Shown here: piece after piece, positions 1 through 11,240 of the stretch
How the letters are laid out: each line of letters opens with the position of its first letter
Position numbering within the stretch: position 1 is the stretch's first letter
Source of the DNA: Gossypium raimondii
Taxonomy: Eukaryota > Streptophyta > Magnoliopsida > Malvales > Malvaceae
Assembly (NCBI RefSeq): GCF_025698545.1
Contig: NC_068565.1
Span: 1,612,001-1,676,000 of the forward strand
Direction: 5' to 3'
DNA: 64,000 nt
The notes under the pieces: model-generated
The model's database searches: none
What the model was told of the DNA's origin: nothing
Seen by the model: only the letters and a program-made list of their open reading frames with translations
Position numbers and translations under genes: made by a program

Positions 1-200
1 TTGAAAAGAATCAAATAAGGCCAAACTGAAATAGATTTAACATTTACTGTTTAACAGAGTTAATATTTTTAAATTTTTATAGTTTTGTAAATGAAATCTT
101 TTGTTTGAAATTGAACTGCAATTGAAAAAAATTTCAAGACATTTTTACAGTAAATGTTAACTCCGTTACGATTTGGACTTATTTGATTCTTTTTAATAGT
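1..200. repeat. dispersed AT-rich repeat, copy 1
   Basis: This stretch resembles 44260-44540: both contain a core close to 'acatttactgtttaa' followed by an AT-rich block and end in 'ctttaaccc'-like sequence. It lies downstream of kinase exon 3, so it is probably inside intron 3 of that gene. No coding potential is seen. Confidence 0.5.
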
Positions 201-464
201 ATAAGGACCTCATAGGTACTTTAACCCAAGATAAACAGATTAAAATTACTTGACAGCCCGAAAAAATATCAAAGGCATAGAACTAACACAGAAAGAAGAG
301 GAAATCTAACTTCAATAACTCCCTTTTCAGACTGTCAATGACACATAAAGTCAAAGTGTTAAAAAACAAAATGATTTCTCATGCTCTAAAGCTTGATGTA
401 GGACCAGTTCCTCTAGAGAAAATAAATTAATGAAAGTAATCATATTAGAGCACCAAAATATTAC

Positions 465-2787
465 CATGAAGATGATCTTCCAAGGATCCCAAGGGCATGA
501 ATTCGTATACAAGAAGCCGTTGATCTCCATCAGCACAATAACCGATCAGGTTAACGAGATTAGGGTGATGAAGAAGGCTGAGCATGAGAACCTCAACAAG
601 GAATTCCCTGTTACCCTGGAGACCATTTCTGTCCAACTGTTTAACTGCAACTACCTGTAAAGGCGAAACTATATATCTAAGACACGTAATGACATGAAGT
701 CCTATTAGAACCTTCAATTTGTGTAATTTCAAAAGAAAACTTATAGATCCTCTTTTAAATCTCACATACACTTGTATGACAATTCAGTTACAAGTTACGA
801 CAGAACAAAATAATTTTCAAAGACATTAAGCCTAATAACAAAAACTGGTGCTACAAGAAGCAATAGGATTTTCAGACTCATTCCACAACTTAACTACGTG
901 ATGATAACACCTGTTGAGTATTTAGACCAGAAATCAACATTTTATCAGCAAGACAGACTCAAGCAGGATGAATGATACTTTATTTGACCAAAGGATCAAC
1001 CATACTCCGATATTAATCGGATCATCTAAATGGATATCATTCGGTCAAATTAAAGAACTGCATCCAAGTTCAATTATTTAACTTTTAAATAGATTTCCAC
1101 TATGACTGAGCATAGCCACTATAATGAGTAATTAAATGAGATTTAAATTATGGTTCAGTTCTACATTGACCCTCAAACTTCAAAATGTTTTAATCTAGTC
1201 CTCAAAGCATCATTACCATGCCAACAAGTTTTTCTATCAACCTAGTTGTTAGTTTGGTTGTTAAATGTCATTCAGATATGATATAAAAGCATATCTAAAA
1301 CACGTGGATCAAATTTTAAACACGTGTACATCCTTACCACATAGACAGCTTGGAAGGCTATGTTATTTTACTTAACACGTTTGATACCATGCTTCATGTG
1401 TTACGTTAATAAATGTTCGAATATTAGATAAACAATAGATTTTTTTTTTCTAGACACCTGTCGAGGATTTAGACTGGAAATCAACATTTTATTAGCAAGA
1501 CAGACTCCAGCAGGATGAATGATACTTTATTTGACCAAAGGATCAACTATACTCCGATATATTGGATCTAAATGGATATTGTTCAATCAAATTAAAGAAC
1601 TGCATCCAAGTTCGATTATATAACTTTTTAATAGATTTCCACTGAGATTGAGCCAGATATAGCCACAATAACCGGTAATTAAATGTGATTCAAATTATGG
1701 TTCAGTTCTAAATTGATCCTCAAACTTCAAAACGTTTTAATCTAGTCCTCAAAGTATCATTACTGTACCAATCAAGTTTTTCTATTAACCTGGTTGTTAG
1801 TTTGGTTGTTAAATGCCAATTCAAATATGATAGAAAAGCATTTTAAAACATATGGATCAAATTTTAAACATGTGTACGTCTTTACCATATAGACAGCTTG
1901 GAAGGCTATATTCTTTCACTTAACGCGTTTGATACCATGCTTCACATGCTACGTTAATAAATGTCCGAATCTTAGATAAACAACAGATTTTCTTTCCAGA
2001 CACTGAGCCTTCAACCTCTAAACATTATACAACTTCCATCTTCCTTCCGCAGCATAAGAAAAGGGCCAAAGCAATAAACAATTACCTGACCAGTACTCTC
2101 GAGCCGCCCTTTGTAAACACGTCCAAATCCACCTTCGCCTAAGAAAGACTCCGGCCTGAAATTCTTCGTTGCAGCAGCGAGTTCTCGGAAACTAAAAGTT
2201 TGGGCAGCAATTTGAACACCAGGACCATCCCTAAGACTTGGTATTTCCCTTTTAGACCCTCCATTACTCCTCGATCTAAGCCGGTCACCTCCTGCCAAAA
2301 CTCCATTGAAATAGACATTATTTAAAGATCTAATTATCATTCACATACAAAGAAACAATCTGACAACAAAAAAACATGGACTTGCTTATAATTCTAAAGT
2401 AAGCTAATTCCAATTACAAGACATCTATCAATGAATATTGAATTAATTCCATTTAATCAAGATCATCATTGGATCCTAATTCCATTAAAAAAACAACAAC
2501 CCAACTTTAAATCTCTAAAAGGTTCATGGGGATAAATAAAAATGTAACTATCATCATCTAAACATTGAAATAATAAATAAAAAAACAGAGAAAACCCAGA
2601 TCAGATCAAATGAATAAGGTAATTAGGTAATTAATTTTCTAGTTTAAATAAAATTAAAAGGCTAACCTGATGATAATCTGGAAATATTAGAGGAAACAAT
2701 AGGTTGGGGTCGCTTTGGATCATTGGTTTCATTTACAGTATTTAACTTCTCTTCTTCCTTTGAATCGAAACAAGAAAAACAACCCAT
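465..2787 (-). CDS. PBS1: PBS1-like receptor-like cytoplasmic kinase, N-terminal part (3 exons, runs off left edge)
   Basis: This is a serine/threonine kinase of the RLCK VII group. PBS1 in Arabidopsis is plasma-membrane anchored and is guarded by the immune receptor RPS5. Exons on the minus strand are 2787-2667, 2291-2086 and 654-465, and the phases close. The start is chosen because it gives MGCFSCFDS, the N-myristoylation/palmitoylation signal typical of PBS1. After a variable linker comes the kinase N lobe: the glycine loop GEGGFG at residues 92-97, the ATP-binding lysine K114 in VVAVKQ, then a stretch ending at SLEDHLH. Exon 3 ends with a good donor (CATG|gtaata), so intron 3 continues leftward. 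The catalytic loop, the DFG motif and the GDK protease-cleavage loop known for PBS1 are not in the window. Intron 2 is large (1431 bp) and contains a tandem duplication. Family identity is very likely; whether the gene is intact cannot be judged. Confidence 0.88.
905..1997. repeat. two tandem ~546-bp units in kinase intron 2
   Basis: Unit 1 covers about 905-1451 and unit 2 about 1452-1997. Both begin near 'acacctgt', then 'atttagac', then 'gcaagacagactc', and both carry 'aatgatactttatttgacc' at equivalent places. They differ by scattered substitutions, so the duplication is old. A third start ('agacactgag') follows at 1998 and marks the end of unit 2. No coding capacity is seen. Confidence 0.85.
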
Positions 2788-3112
2788 CCCTTAAAAGAAA
2801 ATTTCAAAACGAACCAAGAAAAAATTTCCTAAAAATTATATCAGATTTACAGTTAACTTGGCATACCCAATACTGTATTTTTATTTATAAAATTTTCAAA
2901 ATATATATTTAAAATGTCGGGCACCCTTGATTCTATTCCTTTAAACGATCAAATCTTTGAAAAATAAAGGATTAAATACGCGTAATTCAAAATGATGGAA
3001 GGGTTTATTTTGATAAAATTTGAAAGTAAAGAGAAAGTTTTGAAGCAAAATGGAAGAAGAAGCCGGCTTTTTTTTTCTTTTGTCTTTCGGTCAGTGCATA
3101 TTCTGCGTAAAA
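2788..3112 (-). promoter_or_regulatory. 5' flank of the PBS1-like gene
   Basis: This is AT-rich sequence upstream of the kinase start codon. It probably holds the 5' UTR and promoter. No clear TATA box or other motif can be fixed by eye. Confidence 0.35.
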
Positions 3113-4270
3113 TTGGGTATATTATAGAATTAGTCACCTAACTATTAGCGTATTTCGGTTTTCGTCACTCAACTATGAAAATTTTCAGTTTAATCACTAA
3201 AATTTTAGATTATTTTTATTTTGATCACTCACGTAGATCATTTTATTTTAATTACTCTTAGTTAAATAGTTAACGGAGGTGATCATGTGGTCTTTTTTAA
3301 TTAGTATAATAATACATTTGATCTACAATACTTATACATTCTATCAATTTAGTCTTAATTTTAAATAATTAAATAAATTTAGCTTTCATATTTATAAATT
3401 TTCTCAATTTAATCCTTAAGCACATATTACTAAATATAATTACAATTATATTTAAACACATAATTAAATCTTAATAAAATTATAGGTAAATTTGCATTTT
3501 TATAAAATTCATGACATTCTCAACACAAAAACGAAAAAGCTTCTTCTAAGCCTTTTTCAAATCATTATCTTTGTGTTCTTGTCAACTTAAAGAATCGTGT
3601 AATAATCAGTACTCATCTCTAAACTTAAAATTTATTGTAAAATTTATACTCATCTACTTTTTTGCAATTTATTTAGAAAAAGATGTAAATTTTTCGGTTT
3701 TCAATTTTTCTAGCTTGAATTTTAGATTTTTTATTTTTTAATATTTTTAATTTTTAGATACATATATTTTTATAATTTCTTTTATATTTTAAAATTTATA
3801 CAATTTTATATATTTTTCTTTTAAATTTTTATTATTTTATAAAAATTAGATTATGACATTATCAGTACCATATGTTGCAACCTAAGAGTGTCATGTTCCT
3901 TATATTTAACACCGTAACAAAACGTACCAAAACCCTTGACAGAATGAAAATCCAGATACCAAATTATGATAAAAAAATCATAAGTACCAACTTGTGTCTT
4001 ATAAATATTATATTTTGTACTTTTTATAATATATAGTTTATATTAATTATATGTGTTCAAGGACCAATCTTAAAAATGTGTAAGTATTAAGGACTAACTA
4101 TGTTACTATACCAGATAGAAAAATGCCACATCATCACTTTCACTAACTATTTAAGAGAGAGTGCCCAAAATATAAATCATCTAAAACGTGAGTGACCAAA
4201 ATAGAAATGATCTAAAACGTTAGTGACTAAATTAAAATTTTCAATTAACAACTTAAATAATAGTATAGAT
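3113..4270. mobile_element. long-inverted-repeat foldback element (~1.15 kb)
   Basis: The left arm (about 3113-3300, with 'tagtcacctaactatt' and 'gatcactcacgt') is the reverse complement, imperfectly, of the right arm (about 4090-4270, with 'acgtgagtgaccaaaa' and 'gttagtgactaaatt'). The interior is AT-rich and non-coding. Its part at 3885-4010 resembles the foldback at 9188-9967, which suggests nesting. This is a non-autonomous DNA element with no transposase visible. Exact ends and target duplication are not resolved. Confidence 0.6.
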
Positions 4271-4612
4271 AAATAAGATATACACATAATAATTATTTTT
4301 AATCATGTTAATAAAATTTAATAAATATAAAGCAATTATTTGTTTTACTTCAACTAAACTGAATCTTATTTTTCTTCTTTTTCTTTTATATTCCTTTTTA
4401 TCCTAATAAGTAGTTTTCTGTATAATTATTAATTATTAACTCCAAATAATTATTATATTTTACCAAAAATGAAAAGCATAATTTTTAATAGTAAGTGTGT
4501 TATTTATTCATTTTAATTAAAATTAAGTTTTTTAGTATTGTTTTATAACCATTTTACTTTTTTGCTAAATTGAATAGTTGAGCGATCATTTTGTAACTTT
4601 GTATAGTTGTAC

Positions 4613-4846
4613 AGAGGCGAATCTAGGAGGCTGGCAAGGGCCCCGGCCCCCCTTAAAATAGAAAATTATTATTTAAGCTCTCTAAAGAATTTAAAATTTA
4701 AAATTAGTAAAGGTAAAATTTAACTTTAGTCCCCCTAAAATTATAAAAATTTGATTTAATACTTTAAAAATTATAAAGATATAGACTATTAAAAATTAAA
4801 ATTTCATTCGACCCCCCTAGAAAAATTTTCTAACTTCGCCCTTGTA
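4613..4846. mobile_element. Ac-like hAT MITE, degenerate
   Basis: It starts 'cagaggcgaatctagg' and ends 'ttcgcccttg', which match the CAGGG-type ends of Ac-like hAT elements in inverted orientation. Flanks TAGTTGTA and TAGTTGAG agree at 6 of 8 positions, an eroded 8-bp target duplication. It belongs to the same family as 28892-29050. Confidence 0.6.
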
Positions 4847-4919
4847 GTTGAGTGACCAAAAAGAAAGAAACTATAGTTGGGTTACTACTAATATAGTTTA
4901 TCCTTTTTTTTGAACGATT

Positions 4920-5345
4920 TTATTATTAATTTTGATCATATCTACTCTTTATAATACAATGCCTAAAATTACCCATAGCCCCTACCCAACCCATAAATAG
5001 GAGGATAATGTGCTTCAACGCATTCGAACCCACGTCCTCCTATATTGACAACAATGCCCATGTCAATCGAGTTAAAACTCAATCAACAAATTTTAATATT
5101 TTAAGACTCAAAAAATTTAACCCTTAACATTTACAATTTGATAAAGAAAGTTTTGAATAATAATCTCATTATAGATTTTTATCATATATACTCTTTTTGA
5201 TACAGTGACTAGAACTACCCATAGCTCCTTTCTAACCCTTAAATGGGAGGATAATGTGCTTCAATGCACTAGAACTCACGTCCTCCTGCATTAATAACAA
5301 TACTCTTACCAATCAAGTTAAGACTAGATCAACTAATTTACCTAT
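4920..5345 (-). mobile_element. two head-to-tail tRNA-like SINE copies
   Basis: Copies at about 4920-5095 and 5165-5345 share the same order of blocks. Read on the minus strand, each has an A-box-like segment (near 'taactcgattg' or 'taacttgattgg'), then about 35 bases on a B-box-like segment ('gggttcgaatgc' or 'gagttctagtgc'), then 'attatcctccca'. This is the internal RNA polymerase III promoter layout of tRNA-derived SINEs. They are not tRNA genes, because no cloverleaf can be closed. Related copies are at 35735-35880, 49228-49330 and 51175-51245. Confidence 0.55.
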
Positions 5346-5384
5346 TTCTAAATAGGGCTGAAATTGTTGATGAGCTAGTTTTGG

Positions 5385-6140
5385 TGGTTATTTTGCCAAT
5401 TAGTTTGGTCTTTAACCATGTACCTAGACTTTAAATTAATTTAACAACTTAAATTAATTACCACATTGAAGTTTAAAGAAGTATGTATAAAAATATATAT
5501 AATGATAAATTTAGTTGTTAGCGTTTATATTTTCTATCAATTTGGTTCTTATTATTTTCAAGCTAAATTTAGCTTTTAACTTTTTAAAAAGAGCGAAATT
5601 ATTATTTAAATAGAAATGCCAACTAAAACATTAATTTTTACATGATATTGGCGTGGCAGCTCATAGCAGTTCACATGCATTTCATGCTAGTAATGCTAGT
5701 ATGACATTATTTATCTTATTTTTCATGTCAAAAAAAATTTAAAATTAAAAAAAAAATTTAAAAGTTCACAAACTTTCAAAAAATAGCATGAAGTACACAC
5801 GAATTGTTACGTGGGTTGTCACATCTAAAATTTGTATAGGTCCCTATACTATTAACAATTTTAAAATTTAGTCTTTATAATTTTATTCTTAGAAATTTAG
5901 TCCCAGATTAATTTTTTGTTTGTTAAATTTTTGGTGTGACATTTTAAAATAAATATATACACTCACTTGGTAGAGTGTAACTTAAAAAGCGACGTCAGAA
6001 TGAATCAATTTAACAAAATAATTTTAACAGTGCTAACAATTAAACTTGAATTTTGAAATTTGAAAATAAAAAACTAAATTCCTAAAAATAAAAATACAGA
6101 GATTAAATTCTAAATTTATAAAAATATAGAAATTTAGTAT
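5385..6140. repeat. degenerate foldback-type repeats
   Basis: The stretch contains blocks such as 'ggcgtggcagctca' and 'aggtccctatactatt' that recur, altered, at 10088-10465 and 29455-29915. These look like remnants of non-autonomous elements. There is no gene. Confidence 0.4.
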
Positions 6141-6148
6141 ATATTCTA

Positions 6149-6153
6149 ACCAA

Positions 6154-6190
<37 letters not shown>
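6149..6190. repeat. (AAT)n microsatellite
   Basis: About fourteen uninterrupted AAT/ATA units lie in an AT-rich background. Confidence 0.9.
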
Positions 6191-6191
<1 letters not shown>

Positions 6192-6495
6192 ATATAACAT
6201 ATTAAAATTTAGAAAAAAAATTTACATTTCACACTATCTTAAATCTATAATTTCTTTTAAATGGTCAAAGTGGACTACCTATGGTGTGAAATGGATAAAT
6301 TTGGTTTCATGGAATTATATATATATAATGTATCAAATCACAATAACTTTTGTTTTTAAAATGCCACCATCCATATTCATGCATCCCACATGGAATACAC
6401 ATACACAACTTGGATGATCTATTAAATGATTTTTAACAACCTTATAAGAAATTAATATTCAACTTACAAACAGTTAGATCAAGCACAAAGAAATT

Positions 6496-6752
6496 GGTAA
6501 AAATATCATAAAGGTCCTTGTACTAATAGTTGAATTGTGTTCTTTCTTCTTTACTTAAAAAATGGGCAAATTAATCAATATACATTATTTCAAATAGCAA
6601 ATTGGTTCTTCTATTGAATATTTTAATATTTTAATAGAAAGGACTAGTCTGCTATTTGATCTAACGTACAATGACTAATTTACCCTTTTTTTAGTAAAGG
6701 GGACGAAATGCAATGTAACTCTAACTACAAGGGCCTTTATGGTACTTTTACC
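6496..6752. mobile_element. short foldback MITE (257 bp)
   Basis: Inverted ends GGTAAAAATATCATAAAGG and (as reverse complement) GGTAAAAGTACCATAAAGG. Internal 'gggcaaattaatc' and 'ctaatttaccc' pair as well. It is the same family as 22106-22488 in the ACR gene. A target duplication is not clear. Confidence 0.7.
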
Positions 6753-7116
6753 ACAAATTTAGTACCCTTTTTAAGTAAAGTTTTCATTTCAAATATTAGG
6801 AATATATCATATACAATAATCAAAATTTAATGTGATTCTTGAATATCGAATATAAAAGTATCATTATTATTATTGAGTTGGTGTCTCTCATAATTCAACT
6901 CGGTTGTTAAATTACCAAAAGAATTTTTTGTCATTTTAATATAAAATCCAAGAAAACATATGCATATGATAATATTTGAACTCAATACACAATAAAATTT
7001 ACTTTCGCGTATTCGACATTTCAACAAAAGTCACATTTAATTTATTATCAATTTTTATAAATATATTAATTCTTTTTTTCATATAGTAAGTGTGCCATAA
7101 TATAATTATTATTATT

Positions 7117-7673
7117 AGGATAAACTACACCATTAGTCATTAAATTATGGGTAAGTTTTTGTTTTGGTCACTTGACTAAAAAGTTACAAATTGGTCATTG
7201 AACTATTCGAAAGTTTTCATTTAAGTCACTATGCTGTTAAAATTGATGCTATACGGCTTTCTCTGTTCGCACTACCTGCACCAATTTAAAGCTCTATTTT
7301 CCCTTCTCTTCTACAATTCATTTTTTTATTAGACAACTTTGAACATCACAAATTTGCGAACCAAAATTCAAATAACATTTTCCTTTAATCTTCGATGCTG
7401 ACTGTCAGATCGTCTTGGATTTAAGGTATATTCTTCTACTCGTCGATGGGTATTGATCCATCGTACCGATCGCTGAATCGTCGCTTGGAACTCGCTAGAG
7501 GAACTTTAAAAAAAAAGTAACAACTCAGTGACTTAAATAAAAACGTTTGAATAAGTTAGTGACTTAATTGAAAACTTTTGAATTATTCAATGACCAAATT
7601 ATAACTTTTTATAATTAAGCGACCAAAACTAAAACCTACTTATAGTTTAATGACTAATGGTGTAATTTACCCT
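7117..7673. mobile_element. foldback element (557 bp), family F1
   Basis: The left end 'aggataaactacaccatt' and right end 'aatggtgtaatttaccct' are inverted repeats. The pairing continues inward through 'agtcattaaa' and 'tttggtcact'. Partial copies occur at 8030-8395, 25430-25717, 37430-37830 and 42894-43355. No open reading frame and no clear target duplication. Confidence 0.75.
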
Positions 7674-8029
7674 AATCAAAACTTAAGATATTTTTTTCGG
7701 ATGGTTCCAAATTAGGTGAAATAAAATTTACCAATTAATGGCACACGTGTACCCCTTGATGTGGTTAATTATAAGATGAGGGTCATACAGGGGTACCAAA
7801 TAAATGGCCTTTAAATATCTTCCTTGTAATATGTAATAGTGCCACGTTGTTGAATAAAAAAACATGTAATAGTGGCCATGTCGGCTACAAATTGCTTTGG
7901 CCTGCCACCGACAATGTTACCAAAACTAAACTATTAGTTTAAAAAATGTTAGAAATTGTTGGATAATTTTTATTTAAATTGTTGGGTTATTAATTTTTTT
8001 TAAATTAAAGTTTTACTAGCGAGCTTTTA

Positions 8030-8395
8030 TTGCCTATTCGAAAATTGGTATGATGGATTAGTAATCATCAATAAGTAGAAAAATATACATTTGATCCGAC
8101 AGTAAGTGTTGGAGACCGGAGAAGAAAGTTATTTGAATTTTGATTCACAGATTTGAGACGTTCAAAATTGTTTCATGAAAAAATTGAATTATGAAAAATA
8201 AGGAGAAGGAGAAGGAGAATTTTCGATTGGTGTAGGCGGTGCAAATAAAGAAGGTCATACAACTATGGTTTTAATAGCTAGTGACTTAAATGAAAACTTT
8301 CGAATAATTCAGTGGCAATTTTGTAACTTTTTGAAGTTGAGTAGCCAAAATGTAAGCTTAGTAAAATTTAGTGACATTGGGTATAGTTTACCCAA
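8030..8395. repeat. partial copy of foldback family F1
   Basis: It contains the right half of the 7117-7673 element ('agtgacttaaatgaaaact', 'gtatagtttaccc') and part of the central region. The left terminus is missing. Confidence 0.55.
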
Positions 8396-9187
8396 AAATT
8401 TAAGGGATTTAATTAACTTTTTTGAAAAAACTTAGGGATTTTTTTTTTCAAAATTCATGGTTAAGTTGAAAAAAAGTTGTCAAGTTCAAAGACTAGATGT
8501 TGCTATATTCTTTTTTTTTTAATTAGCGTATATGAAAAATATTTATCATATGATTACACCACGTGTAGAAAGGAACTCGAGAAGTCAACCACTTTAATCA
8601 ATGAATCCTTCATTAAAATAGTGATACCTTACCTCAAGATTTACTTCGCCTTGCTTGGTCGATTGACTTGTTTAAGGGTCGTGTTATGTATCCAAAATTT
8701 GGATGAATTTTGACAAAAATATCATGCCCTGAAAAAAGAGTTTAGACAAATGCTAGTAGATTTAAACAAAAATATTATGTTCAAAGATTCTAAGGAAGTG
8801 AAAACCTTCTCAAATTGGCAATGTCATCATTATCGGACTCACTTAACTGAAATTATCATACATGAATCTCTAAATATTAGACTCTACTATGTCCAATTGC
8901 TATAGTTAAATTTTGTCCAATTATATTTTAATTTTCGTCTATTTCTGATTTATATTTATATTTATTTTATTTTATTTTATAATTATTCGGACATATATTT
9001 ATAACATAATTTTCAATAAAAACAAAAACAAACTTCTTGTTTTCATAGTTTTGCCAATGATTTTTCTTCCAAATTTCAAAATTAGCAGCTTCTAGAGACA
9101 CACATGTGCTCACTTATACTGGGTTAATTGAGAATAATAATTAAAAGATAGAATTTCAAAAAATAAAAATAAAGAAAGAAAAGTTTT
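8396..9187. other. intergenic, nothing recognised
   Basis: AT-rich sequence with short random open frames and no splice-supported gene. I recognise no repeat family here. Confidence 0.4.
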
Positions 9188-9967
9188 GGTTTAAATATAT
9201 AGTTGGTCCCTAAATTTTGTATTTTCCTCCATGTTGGTACTTATAATTTTTTGTCCTAACTTGGTATCTCGATTTTCATTTCGCCAAGAATTATAATCTT
9301 TTATTGTAACGACATTAAATAGGAAACACATGGCACTACTATGTGTTGTGACACGTGAAATGGTTGATGTCATAATTTGGTTTCCTTTAAAAAATTATTA
9401 AAAATATCTAAAATTATAAAAAGCAAAAATTTTATAAAATAAAAATATTAAAATTTAAAAATACAAAAATTATAAAGTTGTTGGAGAAGACGCCGAAGAA
9501 TGTTTCCTTTGTTGTCACGAGGATCATCAAGGAGAGCTCAATTTTCTGAAGATAACTTGTGATTTTTTTTCCCTTTTCTAGTTTTAAGATCTTATCCACC
9601 TTAGTGTTACAATGAAAACACTGTTATTTTCTTGAAATGAGAGGTTTGCCGGAGATGACGTCATAATCCGACATTGATGATAAAATTGACAACAAATTGG
9701 CGAAGAGAGATGAAGAGGATTAAAAAAGTTTTTAATATTTTTAATTATTTTATTTTTATTATTTCTTTTTTTAAATATCAAATTATGACACCATCATCAT
9801 CACGTGTCACAATCTAAAAATACCACGTGTCCCATCATTAAACGGTGTTAAAAAGAATACCACTTTAGTTGACGGAATGAAAATCTAAATATCAAGTTGA
9901 GACAAAAAAATCATAAGTATCAACTTAAAAAAAGTACAAAATTTAGGGACCAAATGTCATTTAAGCC
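9188..9967. mobile_element. foldback element (~780 bp)
   Basis: The left arm begins 'ggtttaaatatatagttgg' then 'tccctaaattttgta'. The right arm is its inverted counterpart, ending 'aaatgtcatttaagcc'. Both arms hold 'acacgtg'-type blocks around 9350 and 9805. The AT-rich centre is non-coding. A half copy lies at 3885-4010. Confidence 0.7.
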
Positions 9968-10087
9968 AAAAGCTTTCAATAAAAGGAGCTTGATGATTAA
10001 CACACGCGGGATTGCATCAAATAACCTTCCAAAATTTATACCTATAATTTTACCTATAATTTTTACCTATAATTTTTTGGTATAATG

Positions 10088-10465
10088 ATAAATTTTAACC
10101 CTAATGTTTTTAATATATCATTTTAGTCTTTAACCTTCAAATTTTAGTTAAATTGTATTTTTTGGATGGGAAAACTGATTGAATTATTAAAATTCAAATA
10201 ATATCGATGTAGCCACTCACGTGGTAGTCCACATATAATTCATACAAATTTTAAAATTTTAAAATATTTAAAATTCAACAAAATTTTTAAAAGTTCTTAA
10301 ATTTTTTTAAATTATTCAATTTAGTAATGAAGTATCGTAGACTACCATACGAGTTGTCATGTCAAAATCATTAAAATTTAACATTTCAGTTAGTTTTTGC
10401 TTATAAAAGAAAATACTTTAACTAAAATTTAAAGGTTAATGGTTAAAATAACCCCAGAAAAGAAT
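10088..10465. repeat. degenerate foldback repeat
   Basis: 'ttttaaccctaatg' near the left edge and 'taatggttaaaat' near the right are inverted. The centre carries 'cactcacgtggtagtccaca'. It is similar to 29455-29915. Confidence 0.45.
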
Positions 10466-11240
10466 AAAAAACAAATTAATAAAATAAATATTAGGGACTA
10501 AATTTATATTTATGCTTTTTTCAAGACATCTCGAAATTCAACTGTTACATTCATTGATACAATAAGCATCGGTGATTGCTAGCTATTGTACTCAATTGTA
10601 ACATTTATACTTATTGTACTCACTTTTAGGAAGATTTTCAAAACTGGTAAATATATCGGTTTGATCGGTTTTTTATTTGATTGTATAAATTATTAAAAAA
10701 TATTAAAATATATTACAAGATAAAAAATTCAATTCAATTGGTTTTAACTTGATTCTTGAATCAACTAGTAGTCTAATGTCTTTTTCGAATCAATATCTCA
10801 ACAGATTTCTAGTCTAAACTATTTAACCAATCAATCCGGCCCGATTCAAATAACCATACTTTTAGAACAAAATCCTAAATCCTAATATGATATGCTAAAT
10901 TTAAGATTTCCTCCTTTTTAGTCTCACTCAACAATTTTGTCATGATAAAATGGGTACTAAAATGGGTTTTAATATTATATGGGTTGTTCGTTTTACAATT
11001 TGAGTCTAGTCTTGTTCATGTTAAGGTGGAATTTAGGTAAAGATTTCTCAATTAACACTATTATAATATACAGAAACTAAATCCATGATTTACGCATAAT
11101 ACAGGGACTATTAACATAATTTCACCTAGATAACGGTACTTATCCCCGAAGTAAACAGTAAACTACTACAAAGAGTCAAAACTCTGAGCACAAGCTCACC
11201 ATTTGCTTAAGCCAAAGCCAAAGCAAGAAGAAAACGACGG
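10466..11240 (+). promoter_or_regulatory. 5' flank of the amidohydrolase gene
   Basis: The outer part holds a degenerate 'ggtttgatcggttttttat' repeat that recurs near 24460, 36350 and 49380. The last ~200 bases are the probable promoter and 5' UTR. 'ttataatata' near 11070 is a possible but weak TATA box. Confidence 0.35.

Noticed and set aside
4970..5095. A tRNA gene on the minus strand
   Set aside because: Box-like segments exist but no cloverleaf or acceptor stem closes.
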